Source: Globodera rostochiensis
Taxonomy: Eukaryota; Nematoda; Chromadorea; Rhabditida; Heteroderidae
Length of the DNA stretch: 64,000 nucleotides
Reading direction: 5' to 3'
NCBI GenBank assembly: GCA_018350325.1
Contig: JAEVLN010000001.1
Location: forward strand, 1,601,501 to 1,665,500
The translations under genes and the position numbers were made by a program. Below the pieces are notes generated by a model. It was not told the DNA's origin, made no database searches, and saw only the letters and a list, made by a program, of their open reading frames with translations. Numbering within the stretch: the stretch's first letter is position 1; each line of letters starts with the position of its first letter. This document shows, one piece after another, positions 46,559-57,947 of the stretch.

Positions 46559-47317
46559 ATGTCTGATTTGCTGGTTCGAAATTTCGACTTTACCACAAAG
46601 GTACTGACCCCGAGTGCCATAACTGAGCCCATTTTTGTACTCAAGTTCGAGCAGTTCGCTCAAAAAGCCATAATTCCATCCATATTCACGTTTCTATGCT
46701 TTTGAAAATTTGCTGCCCCCCTCCCCCGTCACAGATTGTTTCCGACACGGATTGCTCAACCAACAAATTTGTGCCGCTCATTCAACTGCGCCTGTATTGT
46801 GAGGACCGACAAAAGTGCGCTCGAGTGCTCATCTACGAATTCACGCTTGCGGAGGTTAATCTGGTGCTGATACGCTCTGGGTCCGGTCCCGCGCCGAATT
46901 GTGGACACATTTTTTGATTGAGCGTGATTCTTATCCTTTCTTGGATCGATTTTTAGATTGCTGATCACAAAATGCCATATTTGCACGAATCCGGGTTCAG
47001 GCTGTACAAAAACTGGGCAACAATTTGTGCTCTACGCATATTGCTGCCAATTTTTAAGAATTTCCTGATTTCAAAAATGGATTATCCCCTAATCCTTCGT
47101 CACCCTCAATTGCTTTTTTTTAAAAATACCTATCAGCCTTTAAAATCCATAAATTTTCTACAAACCAAAATTTTTTTGGCAATTTTATTGCGCAAATTTC
47201 TCTCGCCATCCTCCATTTTTGTGCACACAATTTTTTCCTCTGCAATTTCAGGCCCGTGAGTTTGTGCTCAGCCTCGACGACAACAACGACGCCGAGGAGT
47301 ATAGCCGGCAACACTGA
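46559..47317 (+). CDS. Small COMM-domain-like protein
   Basis: Exons: 46559-46600 (MSDLLVRNFDFTTK), 46735-46854, and a last exon 47252-47317 (AREFVLSLDDNNDAEEYSRQH, stop TGA). A middle exon at about 46957-47003 (IADHKMPYLHESGF) is possible, but no phase-correct donor was found. The order LVRNFDFTTKIVSDTDCS, LIQLRLYCED and VLIYEFTLAE, then a helix, resembles the C-terminal COMM domain of COMMD6/COMMD7 (LVDFQWKL... V...L..PQF). COMMD proteins form the CCC/Commander complex, which acts with SNX17 in endosomal recycling (family knowledge). A 3' splice-like TTTTTGCAG lies 11 bp before the ATG and would suit leader trans-splicing. The assignment is tentative. The stop is 24 bp before the DHODH start. 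Confidence 0.5.
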
Positions 47318-47341
47318 ATTTTGTTGGCAAAATTTCCGTCG

Positions 47342-49420
47342 ATGGTTCTCAAATTTCTGCGTGTCCAACGGCTGTACGCCTCGCTGCCCGCCGGCTACAT
47401 GGCCAAGTCCGCCGTTTCGCTGCTCGTCGTGGGCGGATGCACTTTCTTTGCCTGCCAAGTGCTGCGCGGTGACGAACGCTTTCACAGAGAATGGGTGCGT
47501 ATAACGAAATGCAATTTTGACCCCCTAATAAGGCTCGGAATTTATAAAAAAAAACATTTTTAAACTTTTTTTGTATTGAACTTTGGCATTTCTATGCAAG
47601 GCAATGCCGCTGGTCCATCGTATCTTTGCTGCGGAGAGTGCGCACGTTATTGGCATAAAGTTGGCCAGGCGCGGATGGTTAGTGACCGCGGAAAATCAAA
47701 AAGAATACCCGGAGTTGGCGTGCAAGCTGTTCGGCAAAGACCTCAACAATCCAATTGGGTTGGCGTTTTGTTTTGAGTTAAAGCGCGAATTTACTACCAA
47801 AAAAAATAATTTTGAATTTTGACAATTTTAGTATGGCCGCCGGTTTTGACAAGAACGGCGATGCCATCGATGGACTGCGGCGGTCCGGCTTCGGTTTTGT
47901 CGAAATTGGGTCGGTGACGCCGCGGCATCAGTTCGGCAACGCCCGACCGCGCGTGTTCCGGTTACCCGAAGACGAGGTGAGTGGCGGGTAATAAATCACC
48001 GAATTCCGGGTCCAAGACCGGATTCGAATAAAAAAGTCCAGATTTTGAATTCAAAGATCCCTCGATCTCAAAGAATTGATGTTCGGTTTGTTAAGGCCGT
48101 GATCAACTCCTACGGGTTCAACAGCCACGGCATCGGTCCGGTCCTTTCCAGGGTGCAAAAAGGTAGAAAAAGAAAATTACTATTGGTTTTAGTGTAATTC
48201 CATAATTTTCCCCCGTAGCATTCGACCCGAACTGCTCGGTGCCGTTGGGCATCAATTTGGGCAAGAACAAAGACACTGTGGATGCTGTCCATGACTACGA
48301 GCTCGGCGTCAACAACTTCAGCCCGTACTGCGACTATTTGGTGGTCAACATTTCGTCGCCAAACACTCCCGGCCTGAGGGCACTGCAGGCCAAAAACGAG
48401 TTGAAAAAGGTGTCGCTGCGGGGGATGGGGGCATTTTAAGCGTCAGAAATTTCTGGTTTTTTTTCTGTAGGAAATTGGGAGAATTTAAATAAAACTTCAG
48501 GTGCTGGTCACTCTGCGCGAAACCCTTCGAAGGTCCAGCAAATCGGCCGGGAAAGTGCCCCATTTGTTGGTCAAAATTTCGCCCGACCTCACAAAGGAAC
48601 AATTGGCAGACATTGCGGAAGTGATTTTTGGGGGGGGGGGGGGGGGGGTTTGGACGATGCGCCAATTGGCGGAAATTTGTTTTTAAATTCAAACAATTGA
48701 AAAATGGACGTTCTCGCTTTGAAAAGTTGCAATTACAAATTCAATTTACAAACATTTTCCCAGCGGGTTCAAATAACCAAAAGTTTTGCCTTCCATCCCC
48801 CCAAGGTGTGCATTGATCAGTGTGTGTCGGTTGACGGACTGATCGTGACGAACACGTCAATGCGGCGTCCCGACTCTCTCATAAGCTCGAACAGCCACCG
48901 TCTGGGCGGACTGTCGGGGAGACCGATTCGCGACTTAAGCACCAAATGCATCGCCGAAATATACCGGTAAACCCAAGGACCAAATTTGGCATGTGGAAGA
49001 TCGATCGATTATGTTCCAACCTCTGGGTTCGATCAATATTATAATCTGATTCGAAGACCAGGAATGCCTCCTTATATTTACATACAACTGATCGACTTTC
49101 AGGTCGACCCAAGGCAAAATTCCGATCATCGGTTGCGGCGGTGTCGCCAGCGGCGCTGACGCCTATGAGAAAATACGCGCTGGTGCCTCGGCCGTTCAGG
49201 TCCGCTTTTGGCGGCACAATTTTTTTCATTTAATTGCTGTTGATTATCCATCCTTTTTTAGCTGTACACCGCCCTCGTCTACCAGGGCTTTCCGGTGATC
49301 GGTCGGGTGAAGCGCGAGTTGGCCGAACTGCTTCGCCGTGATGGGTATGCGCATGTTGCGGAAGCGGTGGGCGCACAGCACCGCAACGAAACAAATAGCA
49401 GGAATGCCGTTGATGAATGA
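47342..49420 (+). CDS. DHODH: Dihydroorotate dehydrogenase, mitochondrial class 2
   Basis: Nine exons: 47342-47494, 47601-47764, 47832-47976, 48096-48162, 48219-48409, 48501-48620, 48806-48966, 49103-49199, 49262-49420. The protein is about 418 residues, as usual. It has an N-terminal basic stretch and one membrane helix ([16 protein letters not shown]), the quinone-site helices ([14 protein letters not shown]), FMN-site [30 protein letters not shown], the catalytic serine loop [25 protein letters not shown] and the phosphate loop [22 protein letters not shown]. It oxidises dihydroorotate to orotate in pyrimidine synthesis and passes electrons to ubiquinone at the inner mitochondrial membrane (family knowledge). 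Two extra residues (MA) precede AGFDKNG. Pieces of its exon 5, exon 9 and 3' UTR recur downstream. Confidence 0.95.
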
Positions 49421-49530
49421 TTTGTTCACATTTATTTTTGTTTTGTTTTGTTCAATTTTGTGCACACATTTTGTAATATGAATGGGTGGAAATGAGAACC
49501 TCTTTTGGCTACAGTGCCCTTAGGCTGGGA

Positions 49531-49595
49531 GATGTCTCTGTTCTTGCCCAAATTGATGCCCAACGGCACCGAGAAGTTCGGGTCGAATGCTACAA
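49531..49595 (-). pseudogene. Inverted copy of DHODH exon 5 start
   Basis: The minus strand from 49589 matches the first 57 nt of DHODH exon 5 (48219-48275) with two mismatches and includes the preceding TAG acceptor. It is in the opposite orientation 111 bp after the DHODH stop. It encodes [18 protein letters not shown] but has no neighbouring exons, so it is a fragment. Confidence 0.9.
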
Positions 49596-50019
49596 AGAAA
49601 TCCCTATCCCGCGGGTTTATCAACTCGGGCACCGATTTTCCGTAAAATCCCAATCACGGTCAACTCGTTTCAACGAATGTTTTTTAAACGACTGTTACAT
49701 TTGACGGACGCGGCACTCACACAAAATCCTGGTCGCGTTGTTTTCAGAAATTTTTCGGAAACGGTTCAGCTGGAATGCACCAAAAAATTGGGAAATTAGG
49801 AAATCTTGACCTGAAAGCATTCGATCGTCGGCGTGCTCGATTAAGTGTTCACTACCAACAACATGACTGATGAAGCAAACTCGGCCATTAACCCAAATTT
49901 TAAATTTTGCAACAAGAATATAGCCAGAAAATTAAAAAAACAGGGCAGGGTAATAATAAGCAGCCCTTTAACGTTTAGACCATTTTATGTTAGACATTCA
50001 TTTATTCAAGAAACAAAGC

Positions 50020-50360
50020 CTTTAAAGCATATTTAAAAATGAGAATTTTTATAATTTGCGTCGGGAAACAATCTGTGACGGGGGCAAGAAGCAACAAATC
50101 TTTAAAACACCGAAACACGAACTTATAGATTTAAGGCTTTTCGATGAGGCTTGAAACCTTTTTTCTGCAACCCTTTTAAAGCATTTCAAAAATGTGAATT
50201 TTATGTCGGGAAACAATCTTGACGGGGGCAAGACGCAACAAATTTAGGAAGCAAAACACGAACTATGGATGTATTGCTTTTTGAACGAGGCAATTTCCGA
50301 AACCAGTTTCTGTACCCCTTTAAAGCATTTCAAAAAAAATGAGTATCGCATAATTTGTAT
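50020..50360. repeat. Degenerate tandem repeat of about 145 bp
   Basis: Shared blocks TTTAAAGCATTTCAAAAATG, GTCGGGAAACAATC, GACGGGGGCAAGA and AAACACGAACTTA recur two to three times with spacing of about 140-150 bp. Copies have diverged. Confidence 0.65.
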
Positions 50361-51079
50361 GGGAGGGAGGCAAAATTTTAAAGCAAGAAACAATGGAAAA
50401 AACTGAGCAAATTTGGAGTCGAAATGGCTGATTGTTACGGCAGTCGGACTTAGTACCGCGGCGGAAAAGTCAAAATTCGGACGACAAATCGGGCATTCAA
50501 AATCAATCTGAAAAAAGTGAACTACATAAATTAACTGAATATAGAAAACCCCAATTAAACAAAAAAAAAGATATTACGTGCCACCATCTCAAACCGTCAC
50601 ATCACACTCCGTTGATCGGAAGAGGCTCATTCCCGTTGTCCAGCTGAAAATACACAACTAGAAAATAATATTCCCAATTTTCTTAATGCTTACCGCCCTC
50701 AAAACGGAAAAAAGAAAATGAAAGAGTCGATTCCAATTGTCCATTACGACGTCATCACTGTGCCACGTGACAATACAAACATTCCATTCCTAAATAACCG
50801 TAATTTTAACGGTTATTTTTTTCATTTTGGTATCTTATTATTACGTAATTGGCGAGTTGAAAATAGCCAAATTCGCACTCGAATCTTCCTGCAATTGACA
50901 ATCCGGTTGCCTCTGACGAAAAATAATTGTGCATCCAAATGCGCTGTAAAAATCGGGACTCAATTCAACGAATTATAGCCATTTTATAATTCCGTTTCCG
51001 GAAAATTGTCGAACGGTGTAAAATTTTCCATCAAATCATTTACCAATCGACAAAATTTACATAATTGTGCCATACAATC

Positions 51080-51103
51080 CGGCGGTGCCGATGGGCGCCG
51101 CCG
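51080..51103. repeat. GC hairpin, dispersed copy 3 (inverted)
   Basis: CGGCGGTGCC-GATG-GGCGCCGCCG is the reverse complement of copy 1 with a single T to C change in the loop. Its setting is again AT-rich (AATTTTAAAAATTTT). Confidence 0.8.
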
Positions 51104-52764
51104 GGGAATTTTAAAAATTTTAACCATGTTTGTAAAAAACATTGCTCTAAAATTTTAGAAACTTAACACCGATAAACGACAATTTAGCCCAGTCTCCTCC
51201 TTTCACTTACCGCGTATTCACCTGTCGGTGGGCGCAATGAGATAAAAATTGTTGATGTGTTGTTTGTGCGTCTGATGAATTGTTCAAACCTGTTCCCATT
51301 CTCAATAAAAAACTGGTACATATGACGATGGGTTGCGTTGCGTGGGGATAACGCACGATACTCATTTCCATTTGGTAAGCGATAAACCGAATTTGCTTCG
51401 CGCTCGGCGATTGTCTATAAAATAAAATTAAGAATTATTAACATTTTTATGGATTTAAAATTTTAATTTTTATTAATTCGCACTCCGATTTTCCAAAAAA
51501 GTGCGCGTTTTGATTTGCACAACAAATTGTAGAATAGGAAGCAGCTCGAAATTAACGATTTCCGACAACAGGGCCCAGGGACGAACTGCGCAAGTTCATA
51601 GCTAAGTTCAGCCGGCAGATGGAAATATCGTCCCATCAATTAGTCCGAAACTTTTTGGGCGTTTTTGGTGGGTTTTGGGGCATTTTGGGTGTTAAAAAAC
51701 AAAATCAATTTTGGGAGTCATTTGAGTAACAAAATTTGTTAGAACGAAAGCCTTTAGTCCCAACGGAATTTATTAAAACGAAACCCTTTTAGTCCCATAG
51801 TATGGGTTAATTTTTGCATTAGCTTTAGTTTTGCTTTTCAAATTATTTGCAAAATAAAAAATACCGGAAGTCCCTCTTGAACAATCACTTGAAACTCCAT
51901 TTTGTTACGAAATTGGTAAAATCTAAATTAGAAGGGGCAGAATTGCATTTCCAATGATCATGGGAAGTGGGGGGGGGGGTGAAATTCGTCCATTACTTAT
52001 CGGAATTACGAAATATCGGAATTTCTGGAAAAGTTGGTACATTTTCAAAGCAGTGATTGATTTTCTTGAACATTTTCATGCTTTCATGGGGAAATTGGAA
52101 CAATAGTGAATTTTTGTGCAATTTCCGGCGGCACCCAGCAGTGCTTCCCCCGGTTGTTAATACTTTCTGGGGAAAAATCCCTCTGCAGGCCGCCTCGAAA
52201 TTTCCGATTTCCAACATTTTTGAGAGGTATAGAAGCCTAATCTGACCTCCATTTCCCCTATTTCGGGCCCGAACCATAATTCGAAATTTTTTTACATTTA
52301 AATGTTTCCAAATCAATTGGAATACTCGGCGATTGGTCTGTCGTTTAGGGTGTCATAATTGTTCTTGGAAACAACCAAACTTAATATATTTGATATCAAT
52401 CAAAAGCTCTATATGTTTAGAAGCTTTTCTAGCAGGAACTAAACGATCGTCTAAACCCTTAAAAAGTTATGGCTTGAAAAAGACAGAAAAACTAGGCGTT
52501 TTTGGTAAATTCTCGATTATAATCACCTCGTTGATGTGAATCAAAATCTACCCAACAAAAGCTTACGATTAGTATCAAATTTGTTTAGCTGGTTTCAAGA
52601 AGAGTTATTGCATTTCAAAGGTCTCTGGCGTCCTGTTGAACGACTTCGCGAGGTCCCGTCGCTCACTTTCAAACTTTTTTACAACTTTATTTCGTTCTAA
52701 CTTTTTTCCTAGCCTACCAAAAAAAGGTTCTAAAGCTTACAAGATGTAAAAGCTACCTACTAGC

Positions 52765-52880
52765 AAAAGCTAAACGATCGGACAGCCCACAAAAAAGTTG
52801 TGGTCAAGAAAGAAAATATGATTTTTTTAGTCTGGCCATAACTTTTTTGTGAGTTGTCTAATCGTTCAGCTTTTTCTTGT
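52765..52880. repeat. Imperfect inverted repeat
   Basis: The left arm AAAGCTAAACGATCGGACA with CCCACAAAAAAGTT faces a right arm AACTTTTTTGTGAGTTGTCTAATCGTTCAGCTTTT. The motif AAAGCTAAACGAT also occurs at about 43333 (GCTAAACGATTGGAC) and 52438 (ACTAAACGATCGTC), so it belongs to a dispersed family. Confidence 0.7.
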
Positions 52881-53485
52881 TGATGATAGCTTCTATATAT
52901 TGTTAGCTCTAGACTGGTAAAAAATGTTGCCCAGAAAGAGTTTGAACGAACGAAATAAAGGATGGAAAAGTTTGATGGTAGCAAATCGTCTTCCTCCCTC
53001 TAGTCCCTACCCCCTTTTTAAAAAAAAAACATGAGAACCGAGTCTACCAATCAATTTTGTTACAATCCAACGATTTGGTTACCTATTTTGAGATTTGTGA
53101 CAAAATGTTCGGATTCGGGCTTTGAAATGGGGTAATGGAGGTCGGGTCTCGAAAAGTCTCGGATTTGGTCTCATATCGGTCTCGAGCCTCGCTTGGTATT
53201 GAGTCCCGGGGGGGTCAAGTGTCTCGGTAAATTTTAGATCTCGAGACTAGAAGTACCAATTTTGAATCAAATTTTAAGCAACAGATTTAGCGGTTTGTCG
53301 TCTTTTTTTAAGACAAAAATGAATAATGAGTTTATGACACGTTAAAGTCAAATTACGCAAAAAAAAAAAGAACAAAGAATGTTTAACAAATCGAAGGCGT
53401 TAATTGAGTGTGATGGGTCAGTCAATGCCAATGTGTGCAAATATTTAGTGTTTGAATGACAAATTATATTGCACTCCATCAATGC

Positions 53486-53681
53486 GATCGTGGGTCACCC
53501 ACCCGTCAATTCGTGACCAAACTTAAAGTGAATCCCATCAAATTATTGATTTATAACAAAGAATGCCGCCGATGTCAATAACCGGCAAAAATCAAAGGCA
53601 ATTTGAGATCGGACTTGAGAGAGGCCCGATCGAGAATTCGGACGTTTGACCACTAAAGACTATACCGGTTATACACTCCAG
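53486..53681. repeat. About 196-bp direct duplication, copy 1
   Basis: From GATCGTGGGTCACCC to TATACACTCCAG this segment is repeated at 54564-54757 in the same orientation with few changes. The copies are 1078 bp apart. Confidence 0.93.
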
Positions 53682-53980
53682 AAAATCACCTCAATGTCAC
53701 ATTCCGTACTGTACAAAAAATGGATTACTGTGCACCAAAAAGAGGCAGGAAAATACCGGCCAAACTTCCGTCGGCATTGGAACTAGAGCCCGGACTTGAC
53801 TTTCGAGCGATATCTCGAATCGAGATTCTCGAAAAAATCTCGTGAAGCTCATTTTATTCTCGGGTGGAAAAATCTCGAGCCGAAACAGTCGAGATTCGAG
53901 ATTTTTGATGAAAATTTTTTGGAGGTATTTTATTTACCGAAAAAATAATTTTCAACCAATCGCAAGGAAAAAGCTTTTCA

Positions 53981-54106
53981 TTTGGGCGCTCACGTTTGGG
54001 CGCCGGGTACGTTTGGGCGCTCACGTTTGGGCGCCGGGTACGTTTGGGCGCTCACGTTTGGGCGCCGGGTACGTTTGGGCGCTCACGGTTGGGCGCCCGT
54101 TATAAA
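53981..54106. repeat. 31-bp GGGCGCTCACG tandem repeat, arm of a fold-back
   Basis: Units GGGCGCTCACGTTTGGGCGC + CGGGTACGTTT start at 53984, 54015, 54046 and 54077 (period 31 bp). An inverted piece lies at about 54526-54559 (CGGGCGCCCAACCGTGAGCG and on), so the two could pair as a fold-back with a loop of about 420 bp. Confidence 0.9.
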
Positions 54107-54563
54107 AGGATCAGTTGGGCGCCCACATCAAAAACATTTATTGAACAACTTTAATTTTAAAAATGTTTCTGTTGGGTAATTAGGGAATGCGTGGAGGCTT
54201 AAAAAACCCATTTTGGTCGTGAAGCTTATGCGCTAATAGGCTGCAACTTGCGGTCCCGGGTGAATTTTTTTTAAATTTAAAATTTTGAATGCATGTTTCA
54301 GGGGTAAAAATATGCGTAGAACATGAACCCAAGCTCGGATTTTGTGAACCCCGTTCTACGCCCCCGAAGACCCCTAGAAACACCTTTTTATCGACTTTTT
54401 ACACTTTTTTTTTCTTCAAAAAATTGTAAAGCCTAAGCTAGGTTTATATGAGAGCCTTAAAAAAAATATTGCTTAATAAAACTTTAAAAAATTTTTCAAA
54501 AATTTTGACTAGCCTACCTTACATACCGGGCGCCCAACCGTGAGCGCCCAAACGTACCCAATC

Positions 54564-54757
54564 GATCGTGGGTCACCCACCCGTCAATTCGTGACCAAAC
54601 TTAAAGTGAATCCCATCAAATTATTGATTTTCAACAAAGAATACCGCCGATGTCAATAACCGGCAAAAATCAAAGGCAATTTGAGATCGGAGAGAGAGGT
54701 CCGATCGAGAATTCGGACGTTTTGACCACTAAAGACTATACCGGTTATACACTCCAG
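54564..54757. repeat. About 194-bp direct duplication, copy 2
   Basis: Second copy of 53486-53681, starting directly after the inverted GGGCGC piece. A short deletion (ACTTGAG) and point changes separate the copies. Confidence 0.93.
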
Positions 54758-55300
54758 TTTGTACATCCATCACATTTACAAAATCAAATTGTAAAATCAA
54801 GCAATTAGTAGTCCGGAGCTGAACATGTTGCGCTACCTCTCCTACAATCAGTGCGTTTTGCCAACATTGCCGGAGGAAATTTGTGCCGTCAGCCGGCCCA
54901 AATGCTTGGATAAGGACAGCATATTACACAATTTTGTATTAATTCGGACAAAATTTGTGAGGTTTGGCGCCGCTCTCGTCATGTTGACCTCCCGAAGGCG
55001 CAAATTGACTCCTAATTGATGAATCTGCAATTCTCATTAAATCTGGGCAATTATTTAATCCGGATGAAAGCGAAAGCTATTAGGAATTTCATTTATTGTA
55101 ATTAAATAAACTTTAAGTGGATTAAGACTGAAAATCTGAGAAATTTTTTTTTGCATTGATTAAGACTGAAAATCTGAGAAATTTTGCATTTCTAATTTCT
55201 TTATGTTTGGTAAATTGAATAAAAAAGAGCATGTTTAATTAACTGCAATGCGGTGCTGAATCATTTGGTCTACTCCAAGTTCTGACCGCTCTGTGCAAGT

Positions 55301-55391
55301 TTGCTGAACTGCTCCACCGTGATGGGTATGCGCACATCAGTTCGCATTTATTGTTCTGTTTTATTGTTCAATTTTGTGCACACACATTTCG
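55301..55391 (+). pseudogene. Relic of DHODH exon 9 joined to its 3' UTR
   Basis: 55301-55335 resembles DHODH exon 9 around the codons for [12 protein letters not shown] (the block CCGTGATGGGTATGCGCA is identical). It then jumps into sequence like the DHODH 3' UTR (TTGTTCAATTTTGTGCACAC, compare 49449-49468). The intervening C-terminal codons are missing. It directly precedes the satellite array. Confidence 0.8.
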
Positions 55392-55440
55392 TCTTTTCAA
55401 AGAAAAGGTTATAGCTTAAAACGTGTGAAATCTGCCATTT

Positions 55441-57910
55441 TTTGGTTTCTTCCGGTTTGTTCTGGTTTGTCACCCGTCCCGCTTCTTCCGGTTCCGTTTG
55501 CCTTTCCTCCGGTTCAATCCGTTCCGGTTTCTCCGATTTTCGTCTTTTCCAGAACCAGTATTTTTTGTGTTTTGGTTTCTTCCGGTTTGTTCTGGTTTGT
55601 CACTCGTCCCGCTTCTTCCGGTTCCGTTTGCCGTTCCTCCGGTTCCATCCGTTCCGGTTTCTCCGATTTTCGTCTTTTCCAGAACCAGTATTTTTTGTGT
55701 TTTGGTTTCTTCCGGTTTGTTCTGGTTTATCACTCGTCCCGCTTCTTCCGGTTCCGTTTGCCGTTCCTCCGGTTCCATCCGTTCCGGTTTCTTCGGTATT
55801 ATCTACTTTTCCGGTACGGTTTTCTTTTGGTTTCTTCCGGTTTGTTCTGGTTTGTCACTCGTCCCGCTTCTTCAGGTTCCGTTTGTCGTTCCTCCGGTTC
55901 CATTCGTTCCGGTTTCTCCGGTATTATCTACTTTTCCGGTACGGTTTTCTTTTGGTTTCTTCCGGTTTGTTCTGGTTTGACACCCGTCCCGCTTCTTCCG
56001 GTTCCGTTTGCCGGTCCTCCGGTTCCATCCGTTCCGGTTTCTCCGGTATTATCTACTTTTCCGGTAGCAGTTTTCTTCTTCCGGTTTGTTCTGGGTTGTC
56101 ACTCGTCCCGCTTCTTCCGGTTCCGTTTGCCGTTCCTCCGGTTCCATCCGTTCCGGTTTCTCCGGTATTATCTACTTTTCCGGTAGCAGTTTTCTTCTTC
56201 CGGTTTGTTCTGGTTTGTCACCCGTCCCGCTTCTTCCGGTTCCGTTTGCCGTTCCTCCGGTTCAATCCGTTCCGGTTTCTCTGATTTTCGTCTTTTCCAG
56301 AACCAGTATTTTTTGTATTTTGGTTTCTTCCGGTTTGTTCTGGTTTGTCACTCGTCCCGCTTCTTCCGGTTCCGTTTGCCGTTCCTCCGGTTCCATCCGT
56401 TCCGGTTTCTCCGGTATTATCTACTTTTCCGGTACGGTTTTCTTTTGGTTTCTTCCGGTTGTTCTGGTTTGTCACCCGTCCCGCTTCCTCCGGTTACATC
56501 CGTTCCGGTTTCTCCGATTTTCGTCTTTTCCAGAACCAGTATTTTTTGTTTTGGTTTCTTCCGGTTTGTTCTGGTTTGTCACTCGTCTCGCTTCTTCCGG
56601 TTTCATCCGTTCCGGTTTCTCCGATTTTCGTCTTTTCCAGAACCAGTATTTTTTGTGTTTTGGTTTCTTCCGGTTTGTTCTGGTTTGTCACTCGTCCCGC
56701 TTCTTCCGGTTCCGTTTGCCGTTCCTCCGGTTCCATCCGTTCCGGTTTCTCCGGTATTATCTACTTTTCCGGTAGCAGTTTTCTTCTTCCGGTTTGTTCT
56801 GGGTTGTCACTCGTCCCGCTTCTTCCGGTTCCGTTTGCCATTCCTCCGGTTCAATCCGTACCTTGTGTTTTGGTTTCTTCCGGTTTGTTCTGGTTTATCA
56901 CTCGTCCCGCTTCTTCCGGTTCCGTTTGCCGTTCCTCCGGTTCCATCCGTTCCGGTTTCTCCGGTATTATCTACTTTTCCGGTACGGTTTTCTTTTGGTT
57001 TCTTCCGGTTTGTTCTGGTTTCTTCCGGTTTGTTCTGGTTTGTCACTCGTCCCGCTTCTTCAGGTTCCGTTTGTCGTTCCTCCGGTTCCATTCGTTCCGG
57101 TTTCTCCGGTATTATCTACTTTTCCGGTACGGTTTTCTTTTGGTTTCTTCCGGTTTGTTCTGGTTTGACACCCGTCCCGCTTCTTCCGGTTCCGTTTGCC
57201 GGTCCTCCGGTTCCATCCGTTCCGGTTTCTCCGGTATTATCTACTTTTCCGGTAGCAGTTTTCTTCTTCCGGTTTGTTCTGGGTTGTCACTCGTCCCGCT
57301 TCTTCCGGTTCCGTTTGCCGTTCCTCCGGTTCCATCCGTTCCGGTTTCTCCGGTATTATCTACTTTTCCGGTAGCAGTTTTCTTCTTCCGGTTTGTTCTG
57401 GTTTGTCACCCGTCCCGCTTCTTCCGGTTCCGTTTGCCGTTCCTCCGGTTCAATCCGTTCCGGTTTCTCTGATTTTCGTCTTTTCCAGAACCAGTATTTT
57501 TTGTATTTTGGTTTCTTCCGGTTTGTTCTGGTTTGTCACTCGTCCCGCTTCTTCCGGTTCCGTTTGCCGTTCCTCCGGTTCCATCCGTTCCGGTTTCTCC
57601 GGTATTATCTACTTTTCCGGTACGGTTTTCTTTTGGTTTCTTCCGGTTGTTCTGGTTTGTCACCCGTCCCGCTTCCTCCGGTTACATCCGTTCCGGTTTC
57701 TCCGATTTTCGTCTTTTCCAGAACCAGTATTTTTTGTTTTGGTTTCTTCCGGTTTGTTCTGGTTTGTCACTCGTCTCGCTTCTTCCGGTTTCATCCGTTC
57801 CGGTTTCTCCGATTTTCGTCTTTTCCAGAACCAGTATTTTTTGTGTTTTGGTTTCTTCCGGTTTGTTATGGTTTGTCACCCGTCCCGCTTCTTCCGGTTT
57901 CATTTGTTTC
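55441..57910. repeat. 2.5-kb satellite array of about 120-130-bp units
   Basis: About 20 units begin TTTGGTTTCTTCCGGTTTGT and contain CGTCCCGCTTCTTCCGGTTC. Two endings alternate: type A (CCGATTTTCGTC... CCAGAACCAGTA, 130 bp) and type B (CCGGTATTATCTACTTTTCC, 125 bp or shorter). Unit starts at 55441, 55571, 55701, 55826 and 55951 show this. A higher-order block repeats with an 1188-bp period (56086-56775 versus 57274 onward). Stop codons are almost absent on the plus strand in all three frames, so long open frames here are not evidence of a gene. Confidence 0.95.
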
Positions 57911-57947
57911 AGTTTATTAGAAAATTCAACTTCCAATGAATTTAATT

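Larger units (their letters stand above)
49596..53485. other. 3.9-kb AT-rich repeat-bearing region without a gene
   Basis: No exon is supported. It contains degenerate units at about 50020-50360, the GC hairpin at 51080-51103, a TAAAGGCTTT/CCC-rich pair of 50-bp repeats near 51730-51790, a long imperfect inverted repeat at about 52765-52880, and CTCGAGACC-rich sequence at 53140-53250 that resembles the interior of the MITE at 17889-18002. Confidence 0.5.

Noticed and set aside
55374..57939. Very long overlapping open frames (up to 389 codons) rich in Phe, Arg, Pro and Ser
   Set aside because: They lie wholly inside the satellite array, exist in all three forward frames at once, and follow the repeat period. 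There are no splice signals or recognisable domains.
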